Below are positions 52,337 through 61,130 of a DNA stretch of 64,000 bases, piece by piece. The DNA comes from Flavobacteriales bacterium. Lineage in GTDB: Bacteria; Bacteroidota; Bacteroidia; NS11-12g; UBA9320. The notes under the pieces are model-generated. The model saw only the letters and a list, made by a program, of their open reading frames with translations, searched no databases and was not told where the DNA came from. The translations under genes were made by a program, and so were the position numbers. Position 1 is the stretch's first letter; every line of letters begins with the position of its first letter. The stretch spans positions 806,001 through 870,000 of the forward strand of contig JACJZV010000001.1 in NCBI GenBank assembly GCA_020635395.1. The letters run 5' to 3'.

Positions 52337-54697
52337 CTATAGCTTCTGCAATTTCGACCAGAATTTATTCCCCAAATCATCCTCAAAAACAATAAAATAA
52401 TTTCCTGTTTCTAAGTCTGAAACGTCAAAACCATAGATTAGGCCATTTGGGATTTCAGATTTTATTTGTCGTCCAAATACATCAAGAATTTCAATATTTT
52501 TAACTGCCATATCTCCCGAAAACAAAACAAAATTTGTTGCCGGATTGGGGTACAAACTCACCTGACTTTCCCAAAAATCGGCGATTGAATTGGTTGTCCA
52601 AACCAAATGGAAAATATCTGAAACTGCACTGCACCCAGAATCGTGGCTCATGGCAAGATAGGCATAAATATTTTTGCTTGAAGTGTCGGATAACTGTACC
52701 ACGCCTGGCACATCAGCCACTTTACTATTAAATGTAAATTGGTTTTTGGCCGAATCGGTAAAATAAAAATCAATATCATCGGCACTATTAATGGTTCCTG
52801 TAATCAAAACACTTGGAAAAATTTGGGCTGATAATTTTAGGTTATTGGTGGTTGGCACCGGGGCGTTAAAAATGCGAGCATTTTGGCTGTATGTGCAACC
52901 CAATGGATGAGTGGCGGTCGCAATAAAATGATAATCTCCGGAGATATTACTTTGAAAAATCGGGTTGAAAATAGTGCTATCGCTCAAAACATTGCCCGGC
53001 GACCAACTGTACGATATTCCGGCAATATTGCTGGCCGTTAATTGGGCAGTTTTTCCGCTGCAAATTTTTGTGTAACTATTTGAAATAGAAAAAGTTGGAA
53101 CAGGGTTGACAATGATATAAACGGAATCATAACCTTTGCAACCCGTATTTTTATCTTCAATATCTACAGTGTATTTTTGGTTGGAAATTCCGGAAAAAAC
53201 GGGGTTGGAAATGGTTGGGTTGCTCAAATTGGTTTGCGGTGACCAGTTAAAACTGTAAGGGGAGTTTTTAACTCCAATTTCTAAACTCTCGCCATTGCAA
53301 ATTTTGTTATTTCTTATCAATGACTTTAGTTGAATGTTGGGGCTTACCGATACATTTACAATCACACTATCACTGCAACCAAAGCTTTTGTTGGTGGCCT
53401 TAAACTGATAAGAATAAGTTCCGGTATCGGTGGCCGAAAAAATAGGGTTTGAAATTGTTGAGTCGCTCAAAAACATAGAGGAACTCCAAGAGTAGGTGTC
53501 GTTTGAACTGCCCGATTTGCCCATGCTTGCGGTGCTGCCTTTGCATAGAGACAAGTCGTTGTAAACCAAATCAGCGGCAATGGGTGTGGCATAAATATCA
53601 AAGCTTTCTTCGGGACTTACAAATACGGGGTTGGTTGTCCTGATTCGGTATTTATAGCCGTTGGTTGCATATTTTCCAATGGGCAAACTGCACGAAATTG
53701 ATTTTGGGTTTGAGGTGGCAGATGTAGAACCAAGTGTGGTAGATTTTGCGAAACTACCCGTGCTGTCTGATAACTCAACAATAAATTTATTTCCGGCGTT
53801 ATAGGTGCCTTTTCCATCGGCAAAAATGGAAAAATCAGTTATAAAACTACTGCCAGCACACGCTCCGGTGGAGGAGGCTACTTCGAAATAATGCAATCGG
53901 TGGAACTCAATTTTGTTGCACAAATGACACAAAATAGCCACAATATCCAGCTCTGGCACAATGCTCAAGCCGGCAGGTTTGTTGTAGCCAGTTATTTTGG
54001 TAAGGTTGCCAAAATTTTTGTCGCAACGATACAAATAGCTGTCATCCCAGTTGGTAAAAAAATAGTTTCCCTGTGGGTCTTGGGCAATGCTGTTTAGACT
54101 GTCGATGTTGGTAGAAAGCAGCGTGGTAAGGCTACCGGAGGCCGTATCCACTTTTATTATTTTTCCGTTGGTTTCATCGGTAACCACAATCAAATCACCA
54201 TTATTGTTGAAATGCAAACCTTTGGGCCTCGTAATGCCTGATGAAACAATTTTTGTGTATGAAGGCAAATAAAACGGTGGCGGGCCTACTTTTCCTCTAA
54301 TAATGGCATTGCCGCCCACATCGCTCAAATAAAAATAACCAACATTGTTTAAATCAAATTCAATATCTTCAAGCTCTGTAACACCCGAAACCGTGAGTGA
54401 CGTATATTTTTGATAAGTGGAGGCATCATAAACAACAATCTTATTATTATCGATGATTAAAATACCACTATTTCCTCCAAAGCTGCCAAAAGCGATGTCT
54501 TTTGGAGCTGTAAGCCCTGTAATTACGGTAGTTGTTTTGAAGTTAGAATCCAACTCTACAACGCTGCCGGCACCGTTGTTGGTTATCAAAAAACTCTTTT
54601 TATCTGAGTTGTATGCCACCCGATATGGTTTGTTGTATTGAGCCGAGGCAGCAGTGAATAAAATAAGGCCAATTAAAACAGTAAATAATGATTTCAT
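52337..54697 (-). CDS. Secreted beta-propeller/Ig-like protein with T9SS type A tail
   Basis: A 786-residue exported protein (signal about 1-19). Residues about 25-260 form NHL/SMP-30-like propeller repeats (APKDIAFGSFGGNSGILIIDNN, RPKGLHFNNNGDLIVVTDE, SLNSIAQDPQGNYFFTNWDD). Then come repeated Ig-like units with SWSSSMFLSDSTISNPIFS, NWSPQTNLSNPTISNPVFS and SWSPGNVLSDSTIFNPIFQ, and a C-terminal sorting domain (LYPNPATNFVLFSG, then NIEILDVFGRQIKSE). It overlaps the RmlD-like gene by 4 bp. Likely a surface binding protein; no catalytic motif. Confidence 0.87.
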   Translation of the reverse strand: MKSLFTVLIGLILFTAASAQYNKPYRVAYNSDKKSFLITNNGAGSVVELDSNFKTTTVITGLTAPKDIAFGSFGGNSGILIIDNNKIVVYDASTYQKYTSLTVSGVTELEDIEFDLNNVGYFYLSDVGGNAIIRGKVGPPPFYLPSYTKIVSSGITRPKGLHFNNNGDLIVVTDETNGKIIKVDTASGSLTTLLSTNIDSLNSIAQDPQGNYFFTNWDDSYLYRCDKNFGNLTKITGYNKPAGLSIVPELDIVAILCHLCNKIEFHRLHYFEVASSTGACAGSSFITDFSIFADGKGTYNAGNKFIVELSDSTGSFAKSTTLGSTSATSNPKSISCSLPIGKYATNGYKYRIRTTNPVFVSPEESFDIYATPIAADLVYNDLSLCKGSTASMGKSGSSNDTYSWSSSMFLSDSTISNPIFSATDTGTYSYQFKATNKSFGCSDSVIVNVSVSPNIQLKSLIRNNKICNGESLEIGVKNSPYSFNWSPQTNLSNPTISNPVFSGISNQKYTVDIEDKNTGCKGYDSVYIIVNPVPTFSISNSYTKICSGKTAQLTASNIAGISYSWSPGNVLSDSTIFNPIFQSNISGDYHFIATATHPLGCTYSQNARIFNAPVPTTNNLKLSAQIFPSVLITGTINSADDIDFYFTDSAKNQFTFNSKVADVPGVVQLSDTSSKNIYAYLAMSHDSGCSAVSDIFHLVWTTNSIADFWESQVSLYPNPATNFVLFSGDMAVKNIEILDVFGRQIKSEIPNGLIYGFDVSDLETGNYFIVFEDDLGNKFWSKLQKL

Positions 54698-55608
54698 AAT
54701 GCTTGTGATTTTAAAAATTGATTGTAAACAATGTCTATTCCTTGGTCAAAACTGTGGGGTTCATAGCCTAAAACAGTTTTACTTTTTGATAAATCAAATC
54801 CGGTTATAGGCGGCCTTTTGGCAGGTTGATTCAAGGTTTTGCTATTAATTTTTGACACATTTTCCATACTTAGACCATAATGGTTGGCTACACGTTGCAC
54901 CAACTCAAATATACTCATAAAATCTTTTCCGGAAATGTTAAATATGCCCTGAGCTTTTTGCCGCTCAATTAAGTGGCATCCCATTGCCAAATCTTCGGCC
55001 AACGTAGGTGTTCTAAACTGGTCATCTACCACATTTATTTTTTTATGATTTTCAAGGCTCTCCTTAGCCCAAAGCACAATATTGCTTCGGCTCATATCGG
55101 CCACCAAACCATAAACCAGCACCGTGCGGGCAATAGCCCAATTTTTGCAGTTGGAGGTAATAATATTTTCGGCATCAAGCTTTGCTTGTCCGTAAATGCT
55201 CAATGGGTTCGGAATGGCTTCCTCTTTATATGGGCCATTCAACCCATCAAAAATAAAGTCGGTTGATAGATGAATGAGGTGTGCATCAACAGAATTGGCG
55301 GCATATACCATGTTTTCAACGGCATCTACATTTGATATTTGGCAGCTTGTGGGGTCAAGTTCGCAGGCATCCACATTGGTCATGGCCGCAGTGTGAATAA
55401 TGGTATTTGGCCGATATTTTTCCACTACCGTTTGCACATTTTCCCTATCAGCAATATCCATCTCTGCATACAAATAACCCTCTTTTTCAGGATGTCTATT
55501 TTGGCCTTTGCCTGTGGCAATAAGTTTTATATCTTTTTCATGGAGATAAAGGTCTGTCAGTTTTTGCCCCAACAATCCGTTACTTCCGGTTACTAAAACT
55601 GTTTTCAT
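54694..55608 (-). CDS. dTDP-4-dehydrorhamnose reductase-like SDR
   Basis: A 304-residue extended short-chain dehydrogenase from ATG 55608. It has the Rossmann motif VTGSNGLLGQKL, NTIIHTAAMTNVDACE, HLIHLSTDFIFDG and the catalytic YGQAKLDAE (YxxxK), the pattern of RmlD/RfbD, which completes dTDP-L-rhamnose. Other rml genes are absent from the window, so a related sugar reductase is possible. Its promoter region contains one copy of the 18-bp direct repeat (55658-55675). The island 55676-61110 separates it from the transporter gene that lies on the same strand beyond. Confidence 0.88.
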   Translation of the reverse strand: MKTVLVTGSNGLLGQKLTDLYLHEKDIKLIATGKGQNRHPEKEGYLYAEMDIADRENVQTVVEKYRPNTIIHTAAMTNVDACELDPTSCQISNVDAVENMVYAANSVDAHLIHLSTDFIFDGLNGPYKEEAIPNPLSIYGQAKLDAENIITSNCKNWAIARTVLVYGLVADMSRSNIVLWAKESLENHKKINVVDDQFRTPTLAEDLAMGCHLIERQKAQGIFNISGKDFMSIFELVQRVANHYGLSMENVSKINSKTLNQPAKRPPITGFDLSKSKTVLGYEPHSFDQGIDIVYNQFLKSQAL

Positions 55609-55657
55609 TAAGTGCAAAGCAAGCGAATTAAAGTTAATTTTGATTGTTCATTCAATA

Positions 55658-55675
55658 ATCTTAGCCAAACATGAC
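55658..55675 (+). repeat. 18-bp direct repeat, left copy (island boundary)
   Basis: ATCTTAGCCAAACATGAC, identical over 18 bp to 61111-61128, with different bases on both sides of each copy. The copies enclose the IS3-type element and the methylase/nuclease cassette and nothing else. Possible target-site duplication or attachment site. Confidence 0.75.
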
Positions 55676-55744
55676 TTATGTTATTGTATATAGTACTTCC
55701 CAAAAAAAGGACAATTCAAAAGATTAATAAATTTGAATTGGAAA

Positions 55745-56023
55745 ATGAGCAAAAAGCGTAGAAAATTTAGTTCGGGATTTAAGGCCAAAGTGGTCATTGA
55801 AGCCCTTCAAGAACGTCAGACATTGCAAGAACTGGCCAGTAAGTATGAGCTGCATAGCACCCAGATTGTATCTTGGAAAAAGGAGTTTTTGGAGAATGCC
55901 TCGGAAGTATTTGAGTCAAAGTCGACCAAAGAAAAAGGGTCTGAAGACACCGAGAAATTGTACAACAAAATCGGTCATATGCAAATGCAGATTGATTTTT
56001 TAAAGAAAGTCTTGGGCAAATGA
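55745..56023 (+). CDS. IS3-family transposase OrfA
   Basis: A 92-residue protein from ATG 55745. Its N-terminal HTH of the transposase_8 type reads KRRKFSSGFKAKVVIEALQERQTLQELASKY (residues 4-34), followed by a leucine-zipper-like helix (DTEKLYNKIGHMQMQIDFLKKVL). It binds the IS ends. Its stop TGA overlaps the ATG of orfB (ATGA). The heptamer T TTT TTA at 55996-56002, in the right phase, would allow -1 slippage into orfB. Confidence 0.93.
   Translation: MSKKRRKFSSGFKAKVVIEALQERQTLQELASKYELHSTQIVSWKKEFLENASEVFESKSTKEKGSEDTEKLYNKIGHMQMQIDFLKKVLGK
55996..56002 (+). promoter_or_regulatory. Programmed -1 frameshift heptamer of the IS
   Basis: T TTT TTA in orfA phase (codons GAT TTT TTA). After a -1 slip the frame is open through 56020 straight into orfB (no stop in between), so an OrfAB fusion transposase can be made, as in other IS3 elements. 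Confidence 0.6.
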
Positions 56024-56889
56024 GTTTGACAGAAAAACGGCAGCGAGCTGTACAAACGCGTTCAAGACTACCCTTAATGGAGCGTTGCAAATTAATGGGC
56101 ATCAATAGATCTGGTGTTTATTACAAGCCCAAGATAACCAGTGCATTAAACGAGCAGTTGATGCGAACCATAGACCAATGTTTTATGGCACATCCATACT
56201 ATGGTGTGGCTCGAATGACGACCTATCTCAAAGAAGACTTGGGTTATCAAATCAACGAAAAACGTGTTCGCAGACTATATCGTCAAATGCGTCTAAAAAC
56301 CATTTATGCCAAGCCCAAAACCACCCTTAGAGACAAGGCAAACTGTCATTATCCCTATCTGCTTGGTGGACTCAAAGTAGAACACCCAAACCACGTTTGG
56401 CAAACAGATATAACGTATATTCCAATGTTTAGAGGCCATATGTTTATGGCAGCTATCATTGATGTGTATAGCAGAAAAATAGTGGGCTGGAGTCTGTCTA
56501 ACACGATGACCGCACAGTGGTGTGCAGACTTGCTCACAGATACCATAAAACTACACGGAAAACCTCACATTCACAACTCCGATCAAGGCTCGCAATACAC
56601 CAGCGAAATTTATCTAAACATTCTAAAACAAAACAACATACAAATCTCTATGGACGGCAAAGGAAGGGCTACAGACAACATTTACATCGAACGTTTTTGG
56701 CGTTCATTAAAGCAAGAAAAAATCTATCTAAACCCTCCCAACGGGGGCTTGGAATTATACCAACAAATCAACCAATACATCCAATTTTACAACACAAAAA
56801 GAAGGCATAGCTCTATAGGGAATTTAACCCCATTACAGAAATATTTTAACCCAAATAAATCAGAAAAAGTTAATTATAAGTACCTTTGA
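56020..56889 (+). CDS. IS3-family transposase OrfB (DDE integrase core)
   Basis: A 289-residue catalytic subunit. The N-terminal HTH_21-like region (MERCKLMGINRSGVYY, then RVRRLYRQMRLKTIY) is followed by the rve core with the DDE triad: Asp in VWQTDITYIPMF, Asp in IHNSDQGSQYTS and Glu in DNIYIERFWRSLKQE. It ends with the typical YIQFYNTKRRHSSIGNLTP. No truncation or stop, so the element may still be active. Confidence 0.95.
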   Translation: MSLTEKRQRAVQTRSRLPLMERCKLMGINRSGVYYKPKITSALNEQLMRTIDQCFMAHPYYGVARMTTYLKEDLGYQINEKRVRRLYRQMRLKTIYAKPKTTLRDKANCHYPYLLGGLKVEHPNHVWQTDITYIPMFRGHMFMAAIIDVYSRKIVGWSLSNTMTAQWCADLLTDTIKLHGKPHIHNSDQGSQYTSEIYLNILKQNNIQISMDGKGRATDNIYIERFWRSLKQEKIYLNPPNGGLELYQQINQYIQFYNTKRRHSSIGNLTPLQKYFNPNKSEKVNYKYL

Positions 56890-57117
56890 TTTTGTCCTAA
56901 CTTTGGGGTGTAGTTAAAAAAAATCTATCTAAACCCTCCCAACGGGGGCTTGGAATTATACCAACAAATCAACCAATACATCCAATTTTACAACACAAAA
57001 AGAAGGCATAGCTCTATAGGGAATTTAACCCCATTACAGAAATATTTTAACCCAAATAAATCAGAAAAAGTTAATTATAAGTACCTTTGATTTTGTCCTA
57101 ACTTTGGGGTGTAGTTA
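56717..57117 (+). repeat. 201-bp tandem duplication of the IS right end
   Basis: Bases 56717-56916 recur at an offset of exactly 201 bp (56918-57117) with no difference seen. The unit covers the last 58 codons of orfB, its stop and the right inverted repeat. The second copy has no start and is non-coding. This explains the gene-free stretch 56890-57187. The remaining bases 57118-57187 hold nothing recognised. Confidence 0.92.
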
Positions 57118-57187
57118 CGTAGGCTCAATTGTATAAGTTCAAACAAATACAAGAACATCAACAAAGTATCAATTTTATTCGGGTATA

Positions 57188-57892
57188 TCAATTCAAAACA
57201 ATTTTAGAATAGTTAAAGAAAAGGTGAAATACTGAAAAGGGTATTTTATTAATTTTCTTATGTTCTGAGTAGTATGAACCATCAAACTTTTCTTTCAAAA
57301 CCATGGCCTCTAATAGTTTTGTGGTTTCAATAGTTGAATTTTTGGAAAGTTTATCATTGACTTTATCCTTTACGGTTTCGTAATTCCAATCTGGGTTTTC
57401 TATAAAACCTAATTGCCCTTCAAATGGTAATCGAAACATTTTATGATTTCTTTCAGTGATTTTTTTAGTGTCATTTACATATTCAGAAATAGAACCCAAT
57501 CTTTTGCATTCAATCGCAAAGTATGTTTTCTCTTGTACCGCTAATGAATTTTTAAGTGCAGTATCAACAATTTGAATATCTATCTTATCTGGACGTGGTT
57601 TATCATTATCATCATAATACTTTTCTTCTGAATTATGTCCAGCAACACTATAATCAGTAGTTCCAGAGTTTAACAGGTCTAGCTCGTTTTGAAAATAATT
57701 CTCAACCAATTCGGATGTCAAATAATCTTCTTGTGAATAAGTTCCTCTATCATTAAAATCAAATACAACGCCATCAGCAATTATTTTTTCGTAACTGTTA
57801 ATTACGCAAACTAAAATCTGCTTAACTCTTTTTTGAGTTAACGCAAGTGCTTTTTCTCTGCCTTTTGAAAAAATGGAGGCGTTTAAATTCAT
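57188..57892 (-). CDS. Putative PD-(D/E)xK nuclease partner of the adenine methylase
   Basis: A 234-residue protein. A nuclease-like core can be drawn from RPDKIDIQIVD (about residues 100-110) to YFAIECKRLG (about 123-132), i.e. D...ExK with Cys between Glu and Lys, as in PD-(D/E)xK restriction enzymes. The N-terminus is helical (EKALALTQKRVKQILVCVINSYEKII). No named family was recognised. Its start overlaps the methylase stop by 4 bp, so the two are translationally coupled. The DNA is clearly richer in A and T than the flanking genes, suggesting transfer. Confidence 0.75.
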   Translation of the reverse strand: MNLNASIFSKGREKALALTQKRVKQILVCVINSYEKIIADGVVFDFNDRGTYSQEDYLTSELVENYFQNELDLLNSGTTDYSVAGHNSEEKYYDDNDKPRPDKIDIQIVDTALKNSLAVQEKTYFAIECKRLGSISEYVNDTKKITERNHKMFRLPFEGQLGFIENPDWNYETVKDKVNDKLSKNSTIETTKLLEAMVLKEKFDGSYYSEHKKINKIPFSVFHLFFNYSKIVLN

Positions 57893-60800
57893 TTAGCATT
57901 TATATTTAGTTCGTCAATTTCAGCTTTTTGAATTGCCTCTTTAAATTCTGCTACATCATACCAAGCCATTGCTCTATGCCAAGATTTGTATTCATTCGGT
58001 TTTATAATGTAAAATGAATTTTCTTCAAACCCTTTAATGTCTTTTTGAATGTAAAGGTTTTTTGTAGGGTCGGTAGTATTTACAACCTCTGATATACTTA
58101 AAGTATTTGCTAAAGTTCGTAAAACGCTTTCTGCATCTTTGTTTTTTGAGTAATCAATGACCTTTTTAGGTTTTTCTTTCTTCATTACAAAATTCATTGC
58201 AATAAAATGTTCTAATGGGAAAACCTCAACTTGAATAAACTCGTCTATATAAATTTCAGAAAACTCTTTTAGATAGACCTCTGCATACTTTTTGAGTAAT
58301 TCTTTATCGTTATCTACTTTTTGAGTAAAAAGATGTTGTTTACTTTCTTGAAATTGGTATCTTGAAACATTTAAAACAAAATCAATAAGGTCTTTTTCGT
58401 GTTCCTTTATTTCATAAATTTCGTTAATTAGATAGTTTATTTGGTTTAATGTAGTTTGATTTATTGGTGGTTTTGATTTTTCTACATTGGTTGGTTTTAG
58501 TTTAAACTCGATATCAGACTTTTCAGCTTGTTTTTTATAGTATTCTTTAATAGGAGTTATGAATGTTTTGAATAAATCAATTAATTGTTTTTTATCTTTA
58601 TCATCCATTTCCACAATCGGAAAAGATAAATATTCTTCTTTCCATCTTGTTTGAGGTCTGGTGGCAACACCCCAACCACTTGAAACACAAAAAATATAAT
58701 ATTTATACACATCTGAAATTAAACGGGGATAGAGTTCAAATAATAAATCTGTATTTTTATTAGTTATTCCAAAAACGCCTTTTTTAAATACATAACTACC
58801 ATCAGAGATTGATATATTTAAATCAGTCCAATCTAATGCTTGTTCTTTTACAAAGATTTGTGTTCCTTCATATAAACCTTCTATTCTGCCACTTTTTACA
58901 AATGATTCGTCATAAGAGATAAATTTGGATTCAGTTGCTTCTGAATAATATTTTTTCACATCATCATTTGATACATACTCTCTATTTAAAATTGGCAAAT
59001 ACGAATCAAAATTTGTCTTATTACCTTTAACAATGCCAGCACCAAAGACAAATAAATTTTTTTTCAAAAAATTATAAAGAGTTGAGTGTTCTTTAATTCT
59101 TTTCAAAAAATAAAAATCCAAAGTATTCCCGTACAAAGCAACTTTAAACATCCATTGATTGTCAATAAAGTGTTTTTGAAGTATTTCTTTTCTATCAAAT
59201 TTTTCAATGACTAACATTCTGAAATTTTTCAAGAACGAGTTCACCTTTAAACTTTGATGCTTTACAACATTTTCAAAATGTTCATTGTTCTTTGATAGTC
59301 TGAAAAAGATTATAGATGTTGGACTTTCTTGTGTTTCAAATAAAGTTTGTTTAACTGGCGATAAATCGAAAAACTCATCAATGCAATAAGTGTTTAATAC
59401 CTCATCTTTAAACTTTCGGGTAGTTTTGGAAACATTATAAAACATTGTACTTGTTAAAATTAATGCACTTCTTGTTTTATCATTCATAAAGTCTTTTGTC
59501 CTTAACAAAAAGGATTGTGCAATTTCAAAACGCCCAACAGTCTTTTTATTTTCTTTTAGCCATTTTGTATGGATGGGGTCATCTTTTTTGCTTTTCCAAG
59601 GCGGATTGCCCAAGATAAATTCCGGTTTTACTTTTTTTATGACTGATTCAAATTCAGCAGGAATTAATTTTTTATTGTCATCTAATTTTCCAAAAAAATT
59701 GGCTTTAAATAAATTCTTTCCTTTTAATTCTGGGAATTTATACTCATTTATATCTGCTGGTTCTAAATAATCTAATAAAGCAATGTATATCGAAAAGCAA
59801 GTTACATTTAGGGCTTGCTCATTTATATCTATGCCATAAAGGTTATTTTCCGCAAACGATTTTATTTTTTCTGCAAAGCCATTATTATCCTCTTTTCCGT
59901 TTAATTTAATTTCTTTTTCTATGATTCTTCGAAGACTTTGAACAAGGAAAATCCCCGAACCGACCGCCACTTCAAAAACGGTACAATCTTCGGGTTTATT
60001 TACCTTTAGAAACTCATCAACAGTATCTTTTAGAATATAATCCACCAAAAATGAAGGCGTATAAATTGCAGATGTTTCATTTTGGGTTTCGGGGTCAATT
60101 AAAGATTCATAAATTCCCGAAATTACCTCAACAGGAATAATGGAGAAATCAAAAATTTCAAAGAAAAAACCATCAAACAAAGTATCTTTTCCTTGAAGTT
60201 CTCCCGAAAATACATTCGATAAGTATTCTGCTTGTCCTTTTGTTAATATAACATTCGTTTCTTTAAATAGGACACCGTTAAAACGGTCATTTAATATTTT
60301 AAAAAGTTCGTTTAATTGTTGAGGTTGCTTAATTAACTGAATAAAACTTTTTCGTCTTTCATTTAGTTCATCAACTTTGCCCGAAATTAATTTATCGTGA
60401 ATTTTTATTTTTCGGTCAATTAGATAACGGATGAAAATCAACCTCAAAATAAGGGAATTTGCTTCATTTTCAGAAAGTTCAAATTGTTTTAATTCTTCCC
60501 TTACTATTTTGATATTACTAAAAAGCCGTTCGTTTACTCTTTGTTTTTGGTTTTTTCTCCTTTTACCATCAATATATTTCTCTTGAAACCACTCCCAAGT
60601 TTTTCCACTTTCTAACTCCCATAAGTTAAATAACCTTTCAATCTCTTGTTGAGATAGTGAGATTTCTTCAAGTGAATTTTGTTTTTTGTCTTTAATATAA
60701 TTTAAAGCATTAAAAACTTTAATTTCTGATTTTTCAATGATGAAGATTATGGAAGTATTATCAAAAGACCAAACCTTTTTATACAGTTCTTCTAAATTTC

Positions 60801-61023
60801 TTTTTTGTTCAGTTAAGTCAAAAAATAAAATTAGAGGTTGAGAATTGAAAAAATACACAGCATCTGGCTCAATGGCTTCAATTCTTTGTTGAATATCCTT
60901 GTGAAAACCACCAATTTCGTTGTTTAAGTCAATACAGTAGTCATCCTTATCTTTGTTTCCAAAGACAACACTTTTCTCTAATTTTAGTTGAGATAAAAAA
61001 CTATGAAGTTTGTTTTCTTTCAA
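57889..61023 (-). CDS. Eco57I-like N6-adenine DNA methyltransferase
   Basis: A 1044-residue protein. The N-terminal 200 residues are of unknown type with many Lys/Glu. The methylase core has motif I as VFEVAVGSGIFLVQSLRRII (about 346-365) and motif IV as LGNPPWK (about 470-476), the NPPW form used by N6-adenine enzymes of the Eco57I/PglX kind. The C-terminal half (about 620-850) probably holds the target-recognition region. No clear nuclease motif was found in this chain, which fits with a separate nuclease-like gene just downstream. Likely role: host protection or phage defence. AT-rich composition and the bounding 18-bp repeats suggest it was acquired. Confidence 0.87.
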   Translation of the reverse strand: MKENKLHSFLSQLKLEKSVVFGNKDKDDYCIDLNNEIGGFHKDIQQRIEAIEPDAVYFFNSQPLILFFDLTEQKRNLEELYKKVWSFDNTSIIFIIEKSEIKVFNALNYIKDKKQNSLEEISLSQQEIERLFNLWELESGKTWEWFQEKYIDGKRRKNQKQRVNERLFSNIKIVREELKQFELSENEANSLILRLIFIRYLIDRKIKIHDKLISGKVDELNERRKSFIQLIKQPQQLNELFKILNDRFNGVLFKETNVILTKGQAEYLSNVFSGELQGKDTLFDGFFFEIFDFSIIPVEVISGIYESLIDPETQNETSAIYTPSFLVDYILKDTVDEFLKVNKPEDCTVFEVAVGSGIFLVQSLRRIIEKEIKLNGKEDNNGFAEKIKSFAENNLYGIDINEQALNVTCFSIYIALLDYLEPADINEYKFPELKGKNLFKANFFGKLDDNKKLIPAEFESVIKKVKPEFILGNPPWKSKKDDPIHTKWLKENKKTVGRFEIAQSFLLRTKDFMNDKTRSALILTSTMFYNVSKTTRKFKDEVLNTYCIDEFFDLSPVKQTLFETQESPTSIIFFRLSKNNEHFENVVKHQSLKVNSFLKNFRMLVIEKFDRKEILQKHFIDNQWMFKVALYGNTLDFYFLKRIKEHSTLYNFLKKNLFVFGAGIVKGNKTNFDSYLPILNREYVSNDDVKKYYSEATESKFISYDESFVKSGRIEGLYEGTQIFVKEQALDWTDLNISISDGSYVFKKGVFGITNKNTDLLFELYPRLISDVYKYYIFCVSSGWGVATRPQTRWKEEYLSFPIVEMDDKDKKQLIDLFKTFITPIKEYYKKQAEKSDIEFKLKPTNVEKSKPPINQTTLNQINYLINEIYEIKEHEKDLIDFVLNVSRYQFQESKQHLFTQKVDNDKELLKKYAEVYLKEFSEIYIDEFIQVEVFPLEHFIAMNFVMKKEKPKKVIDYSKNKDAESVLRTLANTLSISEVVNTTDPTKNLYIQKDIKGFEENSFYIIKPNEYKSWHRAMAWYDVAEFKEAIQKAEIDELNINAK

Positions 61024-61048
61024 ACGCTTAACAAGTCTTAATTTTTGG

Positions 61049-61056
61049 CAAAACTA
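61049..61056 (-). promoter_or_regulatory. Candidate -7 box of the adenine-methylase operon
   Basis: On the minus strand TAGTTTTG fits TAnnTTTG and lies 26 bp before the ATG at 61023. A good -33 TTG was not found. Confidence 0.4.
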
Positions 61057-61110
61057 AGACTTACAAGGATTTGTTATTAACATTCCTAATTTTTCAATGA
61101 CTTTTTATCC

Positions 61111-61128
61111 ATCTTAGCCAAACATGAC
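61111..61128 (+). repeat. 18-bp direct repeat, right copy (island boundary)
   Basis: Identical to 55658-55675 in the same orientation. It starts 2 bp beyond the stop codon of the transporter gene 61131-61853 (minus strand). Joining the two copies would restore a short normal gap between that gene and the RmlD-like gene. Confidence 0.75.
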
Positions 61129-61130
61129 GT

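Larger units (their letters stand above)
55694..56912 (+). mobile_element. IS3-family insertion sequence
   Basis: About 1.2 kb with orfA and orfB. Imperfect terminal inverted repeats match at 16 of 21 positions (55694-55714 with 56892-56912; common core TAC..CCCAAA...AGGACAA). The true ends may lie a few bases further out, and no target duplication was identified. The last 201 bp, including the right repeat, are duplicated in tandem up to 57117. Confidence 0.85.

Noticed and set aside
55745..57117. Composite transposon carrying the restriction cassette
   Set aside because: Only one IS copy plus a 201-bp end duplication is present, all on the left side; there is no second IS at the right border near 61110.
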